A stretch of DNA of 64,000 nucleotides, taken from Sordaria brevicollis. Taxonomy: Eukaryota; Ascomycota; Sordariomycetes; Sordariales; Sordariaceae. The position numbers and the translations under genes are program-made. Below are positions 47,900 to 58,077 of the stretch, one piece after another (the first letter of the stretch is position 1; each line of letters begins with the position of its first letter). The notes beneath the pieces are model-generated. The model saw only the letters and a program-made list of their open reading frames with translations. It had not been told where the DNA came from and searched no databases. The stretch is taken from contig JAUTDP010000008.1 of assembly GCA_033439795.1 (NCBI GenBank), positions 372,001 through 436,000 on the forward strand. Direction: 5' to 3'.

Positions 47900-50560
47900 A
47901 TACTATTATTATAATCTATATTTATTATACTTATTAAATAAAGGTAGGCTTCTTCGTAGTCTTTACTTTCTTTTTAGGCGGGGTATCGTATAATAGATTA
48001 CAATAGGTTAAAATATTACGACGTTAGCTACTAATTAACGAAGTAAATAAATTAGAAGAAGGTATTTTATTATCGTCGGGTAAAGGTTAAGCGCTATTAC
48101 AAATTTATATAGCCTACTATTTATTAAGAACACGGTTTAAATCCTCTTTATAATAAAGGGTAAGGAATTTAATAGAAGGAAATTATATATTAATTAATAT
48201 AATAGCTATATAATATTGAATATTCGAAAAAAATTAACCTTTTCTTTAATATATTAATATTTATTCATAATTCCTATAAATATATAACTATTATTAAAAA
48301 ACAAAAATATAAATTAATATTAATAAAGTAATCCAAATTAGCGGCGAAAGTTTCTAATATATAGACCGCGCTACGGTTTTCCTTCTCTCTTTATATACAT
48401 CGCAATATTCAATTACTTCTAAATTATATCCAAATTAGCAAATCCAATAAAATAAAGAAGCCGGCGTATAATCCTATAATTATATTTCTTAACCTTTTTA
48501 GAAATTTATTCTTAATAATCGTTATTATAATTATACTTTAATCGATTGAGAGTTTCGTTAATAGCGAGCAATAGGGTATTAAAATCGATAAAGCGGTTCT
48601 TAAATAAATATTTAAATAAACTATATACTCCCTCTATATAAAAAGTAATTCGAATACCAAAATTTCTATACCTTTTTACCTAAAAGTAAATAAATTTATA
48701 ATATATAGGAATATAAACGTTAATTAAATACTCGATTAAAATTATAAAAATTAATATTAATTATATTATTACTAAATAATAAATACTAAAAACTATTATA
48801 AAATTTACTAAAAATTATACTTACCCGGCTAATTTTCGAACTTTTATTTTAAAATCCTCTACTCTTTATTAAAATCCTCCTCTATATTAATATATATAAT
48901 TACCTTCTATATAGAAAGGAAGCTATCTATATTATCGAACTATTAGCGATTAAACCCAACGGGAGCGCGCCCTTTAATTATATTAATAATTTAATTATTA
49001 CGGGCACTATTAAAATATTAAGCGCAATATTCATTTAATAATAATTTAGCGCTAATAATATAAATAATATTATTAACGTTAGCGGGGTTATTATAAATGC
49101 CCTCGTCTTCGCCCTCGCTAAGAAAGTAACTACTATCACCGCTAACCTTATTACCGAATAACGTACCGTTAAAAGAGCTATCCTATTTCTTTTTTATATT
49201 ATAAGAAACGTTCTTTATAATATATTAAAGGCAAATTTAATACTAAATATTATCGTTAAAAATCTCCCTATATAAGCACTTAAAAACCTTATTATAATCC
49301 ATTATAATAATATACGGCCGAACGATATTATATTATATAAAGAAGCCTTTTAAAACGTTAAGAACCTAAGTAAAAGATTCCTCTTTTTTACTATTAAGTA
49401 AATAATAACCGATATTAAATATAATATATATAAAAATAATACTATAAATTTAAAATAAAAGTATATCGAATTTATTAACTTTATATATATAATCTATTAT
49501 AATAACCTCTAAATTCTTTACCCATTATTCAATATACCAATTATAAATCTAGAAGACTCGTTAAATTTTACCAATAAACTCGCCATTTTATCGATAAATC
49601 TTATAATAAATACTAAATATAATCGTAAAGTATTAAATAAACTACTAAATTAATAAAAGAGTATTAATAAATATAATTTTATAATGCATAATTATATTAA
49701 TTACGTCTTTACGCTTAATTTATATACTAAGAAACTCTATTCTAACCGTAATTATAATATTTAATGAAATAGCTTCTAATTACTTTACCGCCCTAAATAT
49801 ATTTACGACCACATTATTATTACGTACTAAATAATAATAGACTAGTATATAAATAGCGTATTCGACGTCGAAATTATAATTATACTCGTCCTTTATTATA
49901 ATAAACCTCTATAACTTTACCTTCTTATCTTTCACTTTTATAAAATAAACCGCCTTAACCTTCTATTCGTAACCTTTCTTTTTAAATTTAATTAAACGTA
50001 TACTTTTACTTTAATTAGAAAATTCCTCTCCTTTACTATAAACTAAATTATATTAATAATAAATATTATTATAAAAATTATTTAAACGCCGCTTATTAAT
50101 AGCAAAACCCAATTTCTTTATAATAATATTAACTTCGACGAATAATACGTTAACGGATTCCTATTCTTTATCGCAAAAATTTTGGATAATATTATTATCT
50201 ATCGATAAGGCCGCCGGGGTATTAAAGAACGTAAAGGGGTTGGATTAATTATCGAAGTTATTAAGGAATTCTTTACTAATAAATTAATTATAGTAATCTT
50301 TATCCTCCTCCTTATTTTCCTCCTCCTCCTCTTCCTACTTAATTTCGATATCCGACGATAATTCGTAATCGCGGACGATAAAAATAGTAATAGTAATATC
50401 GTTTTTTAAATCGCTAATAATAAACGGATTATCAACGGTACTACTAGCAATAATATTAATAAGCGCTATTATAAAGCGCGTAATCGATTATATAATAATA
50501 GCGATTAAAATAATCGAAAATAATATATATACGGGGTAACTATATAAAATTTATTATATA
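47900..50560 (-). pseudogene. RIP-killed MULE transposase
   Basis: Starting near 50560, the minus strand shows an acidic N-terminal part, then KKKGYE, AVYFIKVKDKKVK, and the segment EYNYNFDVEYAIYILVYYYLVRNNNVVVN. The conserved core VDYIYKVNKFDILLF lies near 49480. Trp/Gln/Arg codons appear as stops. Boundaries are approximate. Confidence 0.6.
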
Positions 50561-50693
50561 AAAAATACACGGCGGTAGAAGGTATAGCGGTATAGTAATA
50601 AAAGCGGGCTAGAAATTTTACAAGTTGTGCACGGATGTTCGTATAGTGCGAATTTGTATGGCACAAACATAGTAAAACAATTACTGTAACTAA

Positions 50694-50752
50694 CTAAAAG
50701 CGGTTAGAGACCGTCATTCTAGCGGCGATAGGCCGTCATTTTAGTCGGTTCG
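50694..50752 (-). repeat. right terminal inverted repeat of the MULE
   Basis: Inverse of 47357-47415, followed by the 8-bp duplication CTCTCAAC. Confidence 0.9.
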
Positions 50753-50760
50753 CTCTCAAC

Positions 50761-51238
50761 AACCAGACAATGAAAGTCACGATAATTCCGGCAAAACGCC
50801 TTGAAGCTTCGACAGCCACCTCGGTACGCGTAAAAGCATGGCCGTTGAGGTGTCACAGTCGTGGACTCGACGAGATCAGCGTAGGGCTGAGCCAAGCTGC
50901 GCCACAGCTTTCAGTGACCCCATGATGCAACAAACGGGCAGTGGACACGCCTGTGTGGATCGCCCAGATGAAACCGCCGGCGCCCGGACGGCTCGGAGAC
51001 CCACATGTTCGATCCATTGGCGGGGCCGTGGTCCCCTATTCGTCATCGGAGTCCTCCCTTTTGGCGGAACGTCCACTGTAAAGCATCACTGAAAGAGCGG
51101 CCGACCCCTCGATCGAATTGTTCCCCTCGACATCATCTTTCTTTCCGCTTTTCTTCACAGAAGCCCAAGAGATTTTATCTGCAACATTGTATCGATTATC
51201 CCAAACACCTAAACTTTAAACGACACATACAGACAAAC
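50761..51238 (+). promoter_or_regulatory. upstream region of the glycine-zipper gene
   Basis: Ordinary composition between the MULE target duplication and the ATG at 51239. The MULE inserted about 480 bp upstream of this start codon, so it may sit at the edge of the promoter. No distinct element recognised. Confidence 0.3.
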
Positions 51239-52090
51239 ATGTCCGCGCAAGACTACTACAACCAAGGCCAGCAAGGTGGCTACGGCCAACAGCAGCCTCC
51301 CCAGAACAACCCCTACGGCTACAGCCATGGCCAACCTGCTCCTCAATATCAGGGCCAGCAACAGGTTTGTCTCTCCTCACGTCCTCGCAACTATCATAAG
51401 TCCGCGATGCTAACATCTTCTCCAGGGCGGCTACCCTCCTTACCCTCAAGACTCCTACTCCTCCCCTCCTCCTCCTCAAGGCGGCTACTACCAATCGCCT
51501 CCTCCCCAAGACTACAACCAGCAACAGTCCTACGGCGGTCAGCAAGCACCTTACGGCCAGCCACAGTACGGCGGACAAGGACATGACGGTCAGAGACAAT
51601 ACCACGATCAGAACCAGCAGCATGGCTACGGCCAGCAGGGTCAAGGATACCCACCACAACACCAGCAATACCCAGGCCAGGGCGGCCCTGGAGGTCCCGA
51701 TGGTGATCGCGGCCTAGGCGCCACGCTCGCCGGCGGTGGTATGGGCGCCATGTTGGCGCATGCTGGTGGTACCGGAACGCTGGGTAGTGTGGTCAGCGCG
51801 GTTGGAGGTGCGATTGCGGCGAATTTGTTGGAGGATAAGTAAGTTTGCTCTTGTTTCTTTGTTCTTTCCTCCCTGCGCTGGTCTGCGGTTGGCGTGTTTG
51901 CGCCAGTTGGGCCGACCGGCGAGCAGGGTGTGGTTCCTAGCTTGACAAAGGACAATTGCTGACTAACAACTGAAACAGGCTCAAGAAGAAGAAGAAGGAC
52001 AAGAAAGAGAAGAAGGATAAGCATCACAAGAAGGACAAGCACCACAAGCGCAGCTTGAGTGATAGCTCCGATTCCAGCGACTCCGACTAG
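51239..52090 (+). CDS. Gln/Gly/Tyr-rich protein with glycine-zipper segment and Lys/Ser-Asp tail
   Basis: Exons 51239-51364, 51426-51838 and 51979-52090 give 216 residues, with phases 0 and 2 closing exactly and CTAAC branch sites before both acceptors. Residues 1-135 are low complexity (GQQQPPQNNPYGY, QGGYYQSPPPQDY repeats). Residues about 140-180 form a glycine-rich hydrophobic stretch, LGATLAGGGMGAMLAHAGG then GSVVSAVGGAIAANLLEDK, resembling a glycine-zipper 2TM domain. The tail is a run of KKKKKDKKEKKDKHHKKDK followed by a Ser/Asp acidic end. The family is common in filamentous fungi and its function is unknown. The prion-like N-terminus and charged tail suggest membrane association or condensation, which is inference. 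Confidence 0.8.
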
Positions 52091-52852
52091 GGGGATTCCA
52101 TGTGATGCAGGGTGGTAGAGGTAACGTTGGGATACCCGTCTGATACGGAATCGGGCAGTTTGCGATGATTTTCTAGGAATAATACAACGATTCTTCATAC
52201 TTCGGTTCCTCAGGGCGCGTGCGATCATTCCCAGATGTCTCGACGCAGTTTTTTTGGTCGATTAAGTTGACCGGCTATCACGGCCATTGTCCAAGACAGA
52301 GCAAGCCATGATGGCACTTGGCGCTCGGCGGTGTGCCAGATTCCAAGACACCATGATGTCGATCCTTTACTAATTTTTCAGCCGCAATGGTCCATCTCGC
52401 TTACCTTCGTTTACGTCAACTTCAGAGTAGTACTTGCTAACATGTGATTGAGGCAACGCCACAAAGAATGATCATGTTCTCGCCAAGAACCATCACGGTA
52501 GCCGCCGCCAAGCCATCGCGACAGTAGCACAAAGCTCTGCCCGTTGACTCCCGTCCTTGCTCGACCTTGACAATGGGTGACTTTATCTGTAAAAACCACC
52601 AGCGCCTTCATTCACGGGAAATAAGCGCTCAACCATGAGCTTTCGGCTGGCGTCAAGCGTTTCAAAGTCTGAATTTGATCAGCGAGAACACTCATATATA
52701 CAGCATAGAAGACGTCACGGAACCATCCCGTCATGATCTCTGGATTTCGATTGCCAAAAATCATACAGACTTGTATCTGAGCATCCCTAAGAAGCCAGCC
52801 CTCGAAAGATCGAACCAGCTACTCGCGAATCCCTCAGCCAGCCCTCAAGAAT
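52091..52852 (+). other. intergenic; duplicated upstream block of the cysteine-rich trio
   Basis: No supported gene. The block around 52468-52515 (AATGATCATGTT, then TCGCCA and a CCGCCGCCA stretch) is repeated around 54548-54615 upstream of the second trio gene, showing that the tandem duplication included promoter DNA. Confidence 0.5.
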
Positions 52853-53837
52853 ATGGTCACCTTCTCCAGTCTCTTGACCATCTCCCTCGTGGCTTTATCC
52901 GCCCAGCTCGACTACGCCGCAGCGCTTCCATCTTTCATTACTGGCTCGACAAGCAGCCTCAAGCATCGAATCCTCCACTACTTCCATGTCGACCGGTCAG
53001 AAGGCGCCTCCAACACAGCTCGGCGCTTCTCTTTCGCGAGATGGGTAGACGATAAGTTCGCTCACCCCGATACTGCCCTCTCTCCGGAGCAAGCGTGGGA
53101 GGCCTACCTCGATTCGGTGGCAGACGACGACAGCGATGACTCGCCTGCTCAGACCGGATCTGAGAAACGCTGGGATAGCCAGGTCAAGTGTTCAGACACC
53201 GGAAAGGGGAAGGTAACGAACTTCCTAACCACTTCCCCCAACGACTAGCCCTTTCGTAGAACATCATACCTCCTTTACCCTCTACCCTATGGTATTTCTC
53301 CAATTCCGTATGCCGTAATGATTAACTGACGCATCAAAATCCAACCCGTTGAGACACAGACCAACGACGTAGTAACTTGCATCTCAATCCTCCACGCCGC
53401 CGTCCACTTCCAAAACCTGCAGTACCCATGCCAGACCTACCCCATCGAGGTATCAGACGATAAGGGCGAGAATAAAGTCAAGATGCAGGCTTGGTGCCAT
53501 TGGAACGAGACGGTGGTTGGTCCGTACCTTGATAAGCCTGGGGATGTGATGTTGGATAAGGTAATGGGGATAAGGGGGGGTTGCCTAGTTGGTATGTGTT
53601 TCCTTTTCCTTTTTGCTTCTCCATGCTGTTGGTTTCTCCATGCTGTGGACGATGAAGGGAAAACTGATAAAAGGGAATATTGGATGTAGTGAGAGCGTCG
53701 CCCAAACTGTTGGTGTCATATTGGATACGTGCACGAATAAGGAGCATATGGTTGCGGGATATCGGGAGAGGGATTTGACGGGGTTGAAGGTTGGGGTTGT
53801 TGTTACTAAGAGCCCGAGGGTGAATGTTCTGGGATGA
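52853..53837 (+). CDS. secreted six-cysteine protein with Kex2-type propeptide, paralog 1
   Basis: Exon 1 is 52853-53212. Exon 2 starts at 53360 and ends near 53590. Exon 3 ends at 53837. A signal peptide (MVTFSSLLTISLVALSAQ, cleavage near residue 24) is followed by a propeptide of about 80 residues ending EKR at 104-106, a Kex2-like dibasic site, then WDSQVKC. Six cysteines are shared with the two downstream paralogs: VKC, VTC, YPC, AWCHW, a Cys at the exon 2/3 junction, and ILDTC, then AGYRERDLTG. The donor/acceptor pair homologous to the paralogs leaves the frame off by one after a run of seven G at 53574-53580. A cryptic acceptor (ATAAAAG) restores the frame, adding NIGCS. The gene is therefore either spliced differently or frameshifted. 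Function unknown; effector-like or antimicrobial roles are guesses. Confidence 0.7.
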
Positions 53838-55021
53838 AGGGAATGAAGTAAAGGATAGTAGGGAGGGGGATGATCAAGGGTCGTGATATCTGAAAGTCCT
53901 CTTGGCTAGGCGGTCCCGTCTGTCTTGTTGTATGCTAACCTCGAGATTCAAGGGGTCGCGCAATGGAAAAATGTTCTTGAGATCGATTGGGAAAGAGGTG
54001 AGCGGCAGTAGTCCCATACGAGACGTGTTACGGTGCTGTATGATCGAGCAAATTCGAGGATAAATGTAATGAAAACTGGAGAATAAAGGAAGCAAAGGGC
54101 AATGATACATGTTCTATCAATTGAGTGGGTGAGAATTCCGAAGCGAGCTTTTATATGAGTTTTTGTATGTGACGATATAAGTGTTAGTGACTCGCGCTAT
54201 TTTCGGCGTGTACAGAGCCCCTTCACTAACGCCTTCCCTCGTGAAAGTCTTGGCACACATCAAACCTGGCCACACAGATGGGACCTTGCGGCCGGGCAAC
54301 AATTAACCTGGCACCCTTCGACGGTCTCCTGTTACAAACATCGACCATATGAAAGCTGCCCAAACCAGCCTGGTGCTCGTTGTTGGTTCACGGTGTGTTC
54401 ATCGTGCCATCCAAGTTGGCTGCTTCCATTTATCCCCCTACATCACTTTGTTGGTGGCTGGCTATCTGCCCTGGTTTTCTCTACGACTGGACTGCGTCCA
54501 CTCGAGCATGCTTAATGACATGTAACAGGTGTCCGTAGTCCAGAAAAAATGATCATGTTGTCGCCAGAAAGAAACCTCCTCGGCAGCGACGGCAGCCGCC
54601 GCCAGACCATCGCAACAGCTGCTCAAATCCGGGTCTCGCCCTCTTCCTCCCTTCAGGTGTTGGTGACACTTCTCGGCCTTGGCGATGTTCCCTTTATTTG
54701 TTGCCATCACCAACATCCTCAGTATTGGGGGCCAAGTCCTCATGAGACAAGGACCTTTTTACTTTGAGTCGCAATTCTCGCCCAACGGTCAAGTGTGGCG
54801 TAGGAGATGTCAGGATGGAGACCGGATTCAAGCGCTTTGAGAGCCCAGATGACCGACCAACGCTCCAATTCCCCAGTCTACCTCAACTACTACAAATACA
54901 GCATGGCCGACATGATGGAATGTCCTCTCTCCGGCACTGACTCTTGAGCTCTATACGCCCTAATCCAACATTCCGCAAACAGCTCTGTCACCACCTTCAA
55001 ACCATATTACCGCCATAGAAA
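53838..55021. other. intergenic with duplicated upstream block
   Basis: No supported gene. It contains the second copy of the upstream block near 54548-54615 and a GTGTTAGTG / CACTAAC motif pair at 54181-54230. Confidence 0.5.
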
Positions 55022-55806
55022 ATGGTCGCCCTTCCCAGCCTCTTAAGCGTCACCTCCCTCTTGGGCTTTCTGGGACAGTCACAGATTCGATCGGAAAAGC
55101 GTGCTTGGGATCCCGAGGTAAAGTGTCATAGGGAGAACATAGTCAAGGTCAGTTTCGAACAAACTATGCTGCGGTCTGTGAGAACGATGCCAGCCCAGAT
55201 GAAGCGCCTTTTCACACACTTTCTCTCTTATCATCAAATAATATTCCACTTTATGTCAAGTATGGAAATTGACTAACTCTGCACAAAAATTAGGTCGACG
55301 GAGCTGTTACCTGCATCTCAAAATTGCTCAAGAAAGGCCCTGTGCCCTGCGAAACCTACAAACCCACAGCGCCAGCTGCTGGACTCATGAACCTTGCGGT
55401 CAATATGCCGGTTTGGTGCCATTCGGGACTATTGGTGCTTGCTCCGTTTAACCAGGCGAACATAACTGGGAATGAGGACAAGTGGCCTACTTGGTATGTT
55501 TTTCGATCCATTGTTATGCATTCTTTCCCCCCCTTCTGTTGTATACCACCCCCCAAGATACCGTCAAGACGTTTGCAACTGACAATGATGCCTTTCCCAT
55601 ATCACAGCGTCGAAGTCGCACAAACCGCCAGCGTCATCCTTGACACATGCACAGATGCATCTGACAACAAAGTTGCGGGAGAGAGGGAGAAGGACCTCAC
55701 AGGTCGTAAGATTGGAGTTGCGATTCGTATCCTGGACTTGCTGCCCCCGATGCCCTCGGTGCCTCTGCCCGAGGTTGAACAGGCAAGGGAGTCGGTCGGA
55801 CCGTAA
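55022..55806 (+). CDS. secreted six-cysteine protein, paralog 2 (short propeptide)
   Basis: Exons 55022-55147, 55294-55493 and 55608-55806 give 174 residues, with phases 0 and 2 closing exactly. MVALPSLLSVTSLLGFLGQ is a signal peptide. EKR at residues 25-27 comes almost immediately, so the long propeptide of paralog 1 is missing. Mature part: WDPEVKC, VTC, VPC, PVWCHS, a Cys split by the second intron (TG|C), and VILDTC, then AGEREKDLTGRKIGV. It ends in a proline-rich tail. This is the only member of the trio with no visible lesion. The second intron splits the fifth Cys codon here and in paralog 3, so the architecture is ancestral. Confidence 0.82.
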
Positions 55807-56711
55807 TGGATGGAACATAATATAGCACGGTGGGAGCCTTAAAAAATGAAAAGGAGAGCTAGGCAGGCAGCTTGGTGATACTCCCCGTCAGACCGGAGAA
55901 AATACTGTCCCCCCCTCTCAAGCCGCAAAACCTACAAAAAGGAGGGACACTACGGTATTATTTTTTTTCACTTAAGCTGGTACTGTAGTTGACAAGAGAT
56001 ATAATACTAATTCCTTTCCATCGCTGTCTACGACTATCAATCGCTTGTACGTAGTACGTACGCTCGTAAGGTTAGTGACCTCGCCCATTTTTTTGGTCAG
56101 CAGAGAGGCTTTTCGGGAGATGAACAAGACCGAAGAGACTGTTTCCTACCTAGAATAAAAGTGCATCAACTCTTCCACTATCTCAAGCATGCTGTGCTAT
56201 TGCGAAGCTTGGCGTCTTCTTCCAGGTCCAACACAATTCTGTTGGCTCGAAATCCTTGCAAGGCATCCACAGGCCGAACCCTTTGTTGTTCAGAGTTGGA
56301 CCAGTCGTGCCAACCGGCGGCAATCGATGGCTGATGGATGAAAGGGACACCATCAGCAACATGGGACAGAACCTTCATATGAAAACCAGCAACTTCTTCA
56401 TGGAGCAGTCTTCTCATAGGGAAGTCCGGTGTTTTGGCGCCCGAGAGGAAATGTGGCTGCTTGTCAGCGCCAGAAAACGACAATGAAGCTATACGAACTG
56501 GTTTCCCAGTACGGAATGCGAAAGTTGTCTAGAACAATATGCCGTTTATGAGTCGGTAGACCACACGCCATATAAAGGGTACAAAAGCATGGGATTGAAG
56601 ATACCGGATGTTGAAATACGATTAAATATTTTGAATTAGTTTTACGGTTCTGCTCTAAACTACCTATTATTACGTTCAATACCTATTCCTCAGCGAATAC
56701 GACCCGGGATA
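55807..56711. other. intergenic between paralogs 2 and 3
   Basis: About 900 bases without a supported gene. It includes a short palindromic TACGTAGTACGTA near 56048. Confidence 0.5.
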
Positions 56712-57532
56712 ATGTTCAACTTTTCTTCCCTCTACTTTTCCCTTCCCCTCTTCGTTTTTGCTATCCTTATTTTGTAAGCCCACGCCGCTCCTGCCGGTGC
56801 CGGTGCCGGCATTAGCCCCGATATCCACCCTTTACCTAATCCGGAGCCAATATGGCGTTTATACCACAACCCAATCCCAGAAGTCTCAAGCCCGTCATCA
56901 GACACAGCTCCGGCCACTCCTCCTCTTCTTCCTCGCCAAGATGGTACCTGGATTTGGTGCACCGACGATCCCAAGTTCAAGGTCAACGTGAGTACCCCCC
57001 AGATAATCCCCCAGCCATTAACATATGTACATCATACCATTAACCATTTCTGTGTCCCAACGAGTCAGGCAACCGACGTCGAATTCTGCCAATCCCTGCT
57101 CGCAACAACAGATATCACCAAAAACCCCCAATGCTATCACACAGTAACGGACGTACCACTACCACTCAAGAACGGAAAGACGGCTTCGTATAACGCGTAT
57201 TGCGAATGGCAATCGGCCATGCTGATTCCATGGGGAATTGGGGCGATGGCTAAGGAGGAGAGGTATGGTGATTGGTATGTTGCTATATTACTACTCGCCC
57301 CCATCACGTATTCCTCGTCCGCTCGCTTCAGTCATGGAAAAGCATGGAAACTAACAACATACTCCTCCGGCCGGAAAACAGCTGGCGAGTAGCCACCGCT
57401 GTCGACATGATTCTCGCAAAGTGTAAGGATGACAACGGCATGGTGGGTGGTTGGGCTGATAACCTCGGTGGTGCAAAGGGTGAAGCTGGGGTTAAGATTG
57501 TTAAGAGCGCGATTATGGTAGGGTTAAAGTAG
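56712..57532 (+). pseudogene. secreted six-cysteine protein, paralog 3, stop codon in the signal peptide
   Basis: Exons 56712-56987, 57069-57274 and 57382-57532 have splice sites and phases homologous to paralog 2, and the frame is open for 210 codons except for TAA at codon 22 (56775-56777). The stop falls at the end of the hydrophobic signal segment (FSLPLFVFAILIL), just before an AHAAPAGAGAG cleavage-like region. A single C-to-T change from CAA explains it. The mature part is conserved: WIWC, VEFC, PQC, AYCEW, the split Cys, and MILAKC. It lacks the EKR site. The other reading, a 42-nt in-frame intron (GTAAGC...TTAG) removing the stop, is possible but lacks a branch site. Confidence 0.7.
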
Positions 57533-58077
57533 AGGAGGATAAATGGGTCGAATGGGGAGGATAAACAACGCCAAGATGCAGGAGGGAACAAATTAAACGG
57601 TCTTCTAGAAACAATTAGTGGATATCTTTAAGGGGACGTATAATTTAGTTCGACGTGGCAGAGTTAAACCATTCACATCTTCATGCATTGTTCCTTCAGT
57701 TCTTTTCCGTCTCAAGTGTTGGATCTTATGCCAAGCTTTTTTCGACCGATGTTAGTGTTAGCGCGTCCAGTAGCATTCAGTGATTACTGTGGTGCTTTGC
57801 TAACAGATGACACGGCGCGCTGATAAGTCTCACCCGGCTGCTCGCTCGAGGTCATCCTGGAGCCTTCCTTTTCCACGGTTTCGCAACCGTCAGCATGGGC
57901 CCAGAAATGGAACCATGGAAAGAGATGATGGATTCCAATTAAAGTAAAAAAAGAGCTCAAATTCAATCGCCCGTCAGCATACGCACCTTACGAACCCCCC
58001 AATCACCCCCCTCTCACAAACCTCCGGCGCCTCAATCCACCAAACCCCCATATCCTCCACCATCCTCTCCGGCACCT
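57533..58077. other. intergenic between trio and DUF6603 gene
   Basis: No clear gene. A minus-strand open frame at 57974-58183 in another frame may belong to the true C-terminus of the neighbouring gene (see findings). A GTTAGTGTTAG motif lies at 57751-57761. Confidence 0.4.

Larger units (their letters stand above)
47357..50752 (-). mobile_element. RIP-mutated MULE (Mutator-like) DNA transposon, 3.4 kb
   Basis: 59-bp terminal inverted repeats (47357-47415, 50694-50752) begin CGAACCGACTAAAAT and differ at one base (A versus G). The exact 8-bp duplication CTCTCAAC lies at 47349-47356 and 50753-50760. The interior is AT-rich with many stops. The minus strand reads a MULE transposase: a zinc-binding-like N-terminal block where the usual H-N-H reads YNYN, and the core block VDYIYKVNKFDILLF, which corresponds to the MULE signature L-D-C-T-Y-K-T-N-R. 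It is inactive. Confidence 0.85.
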
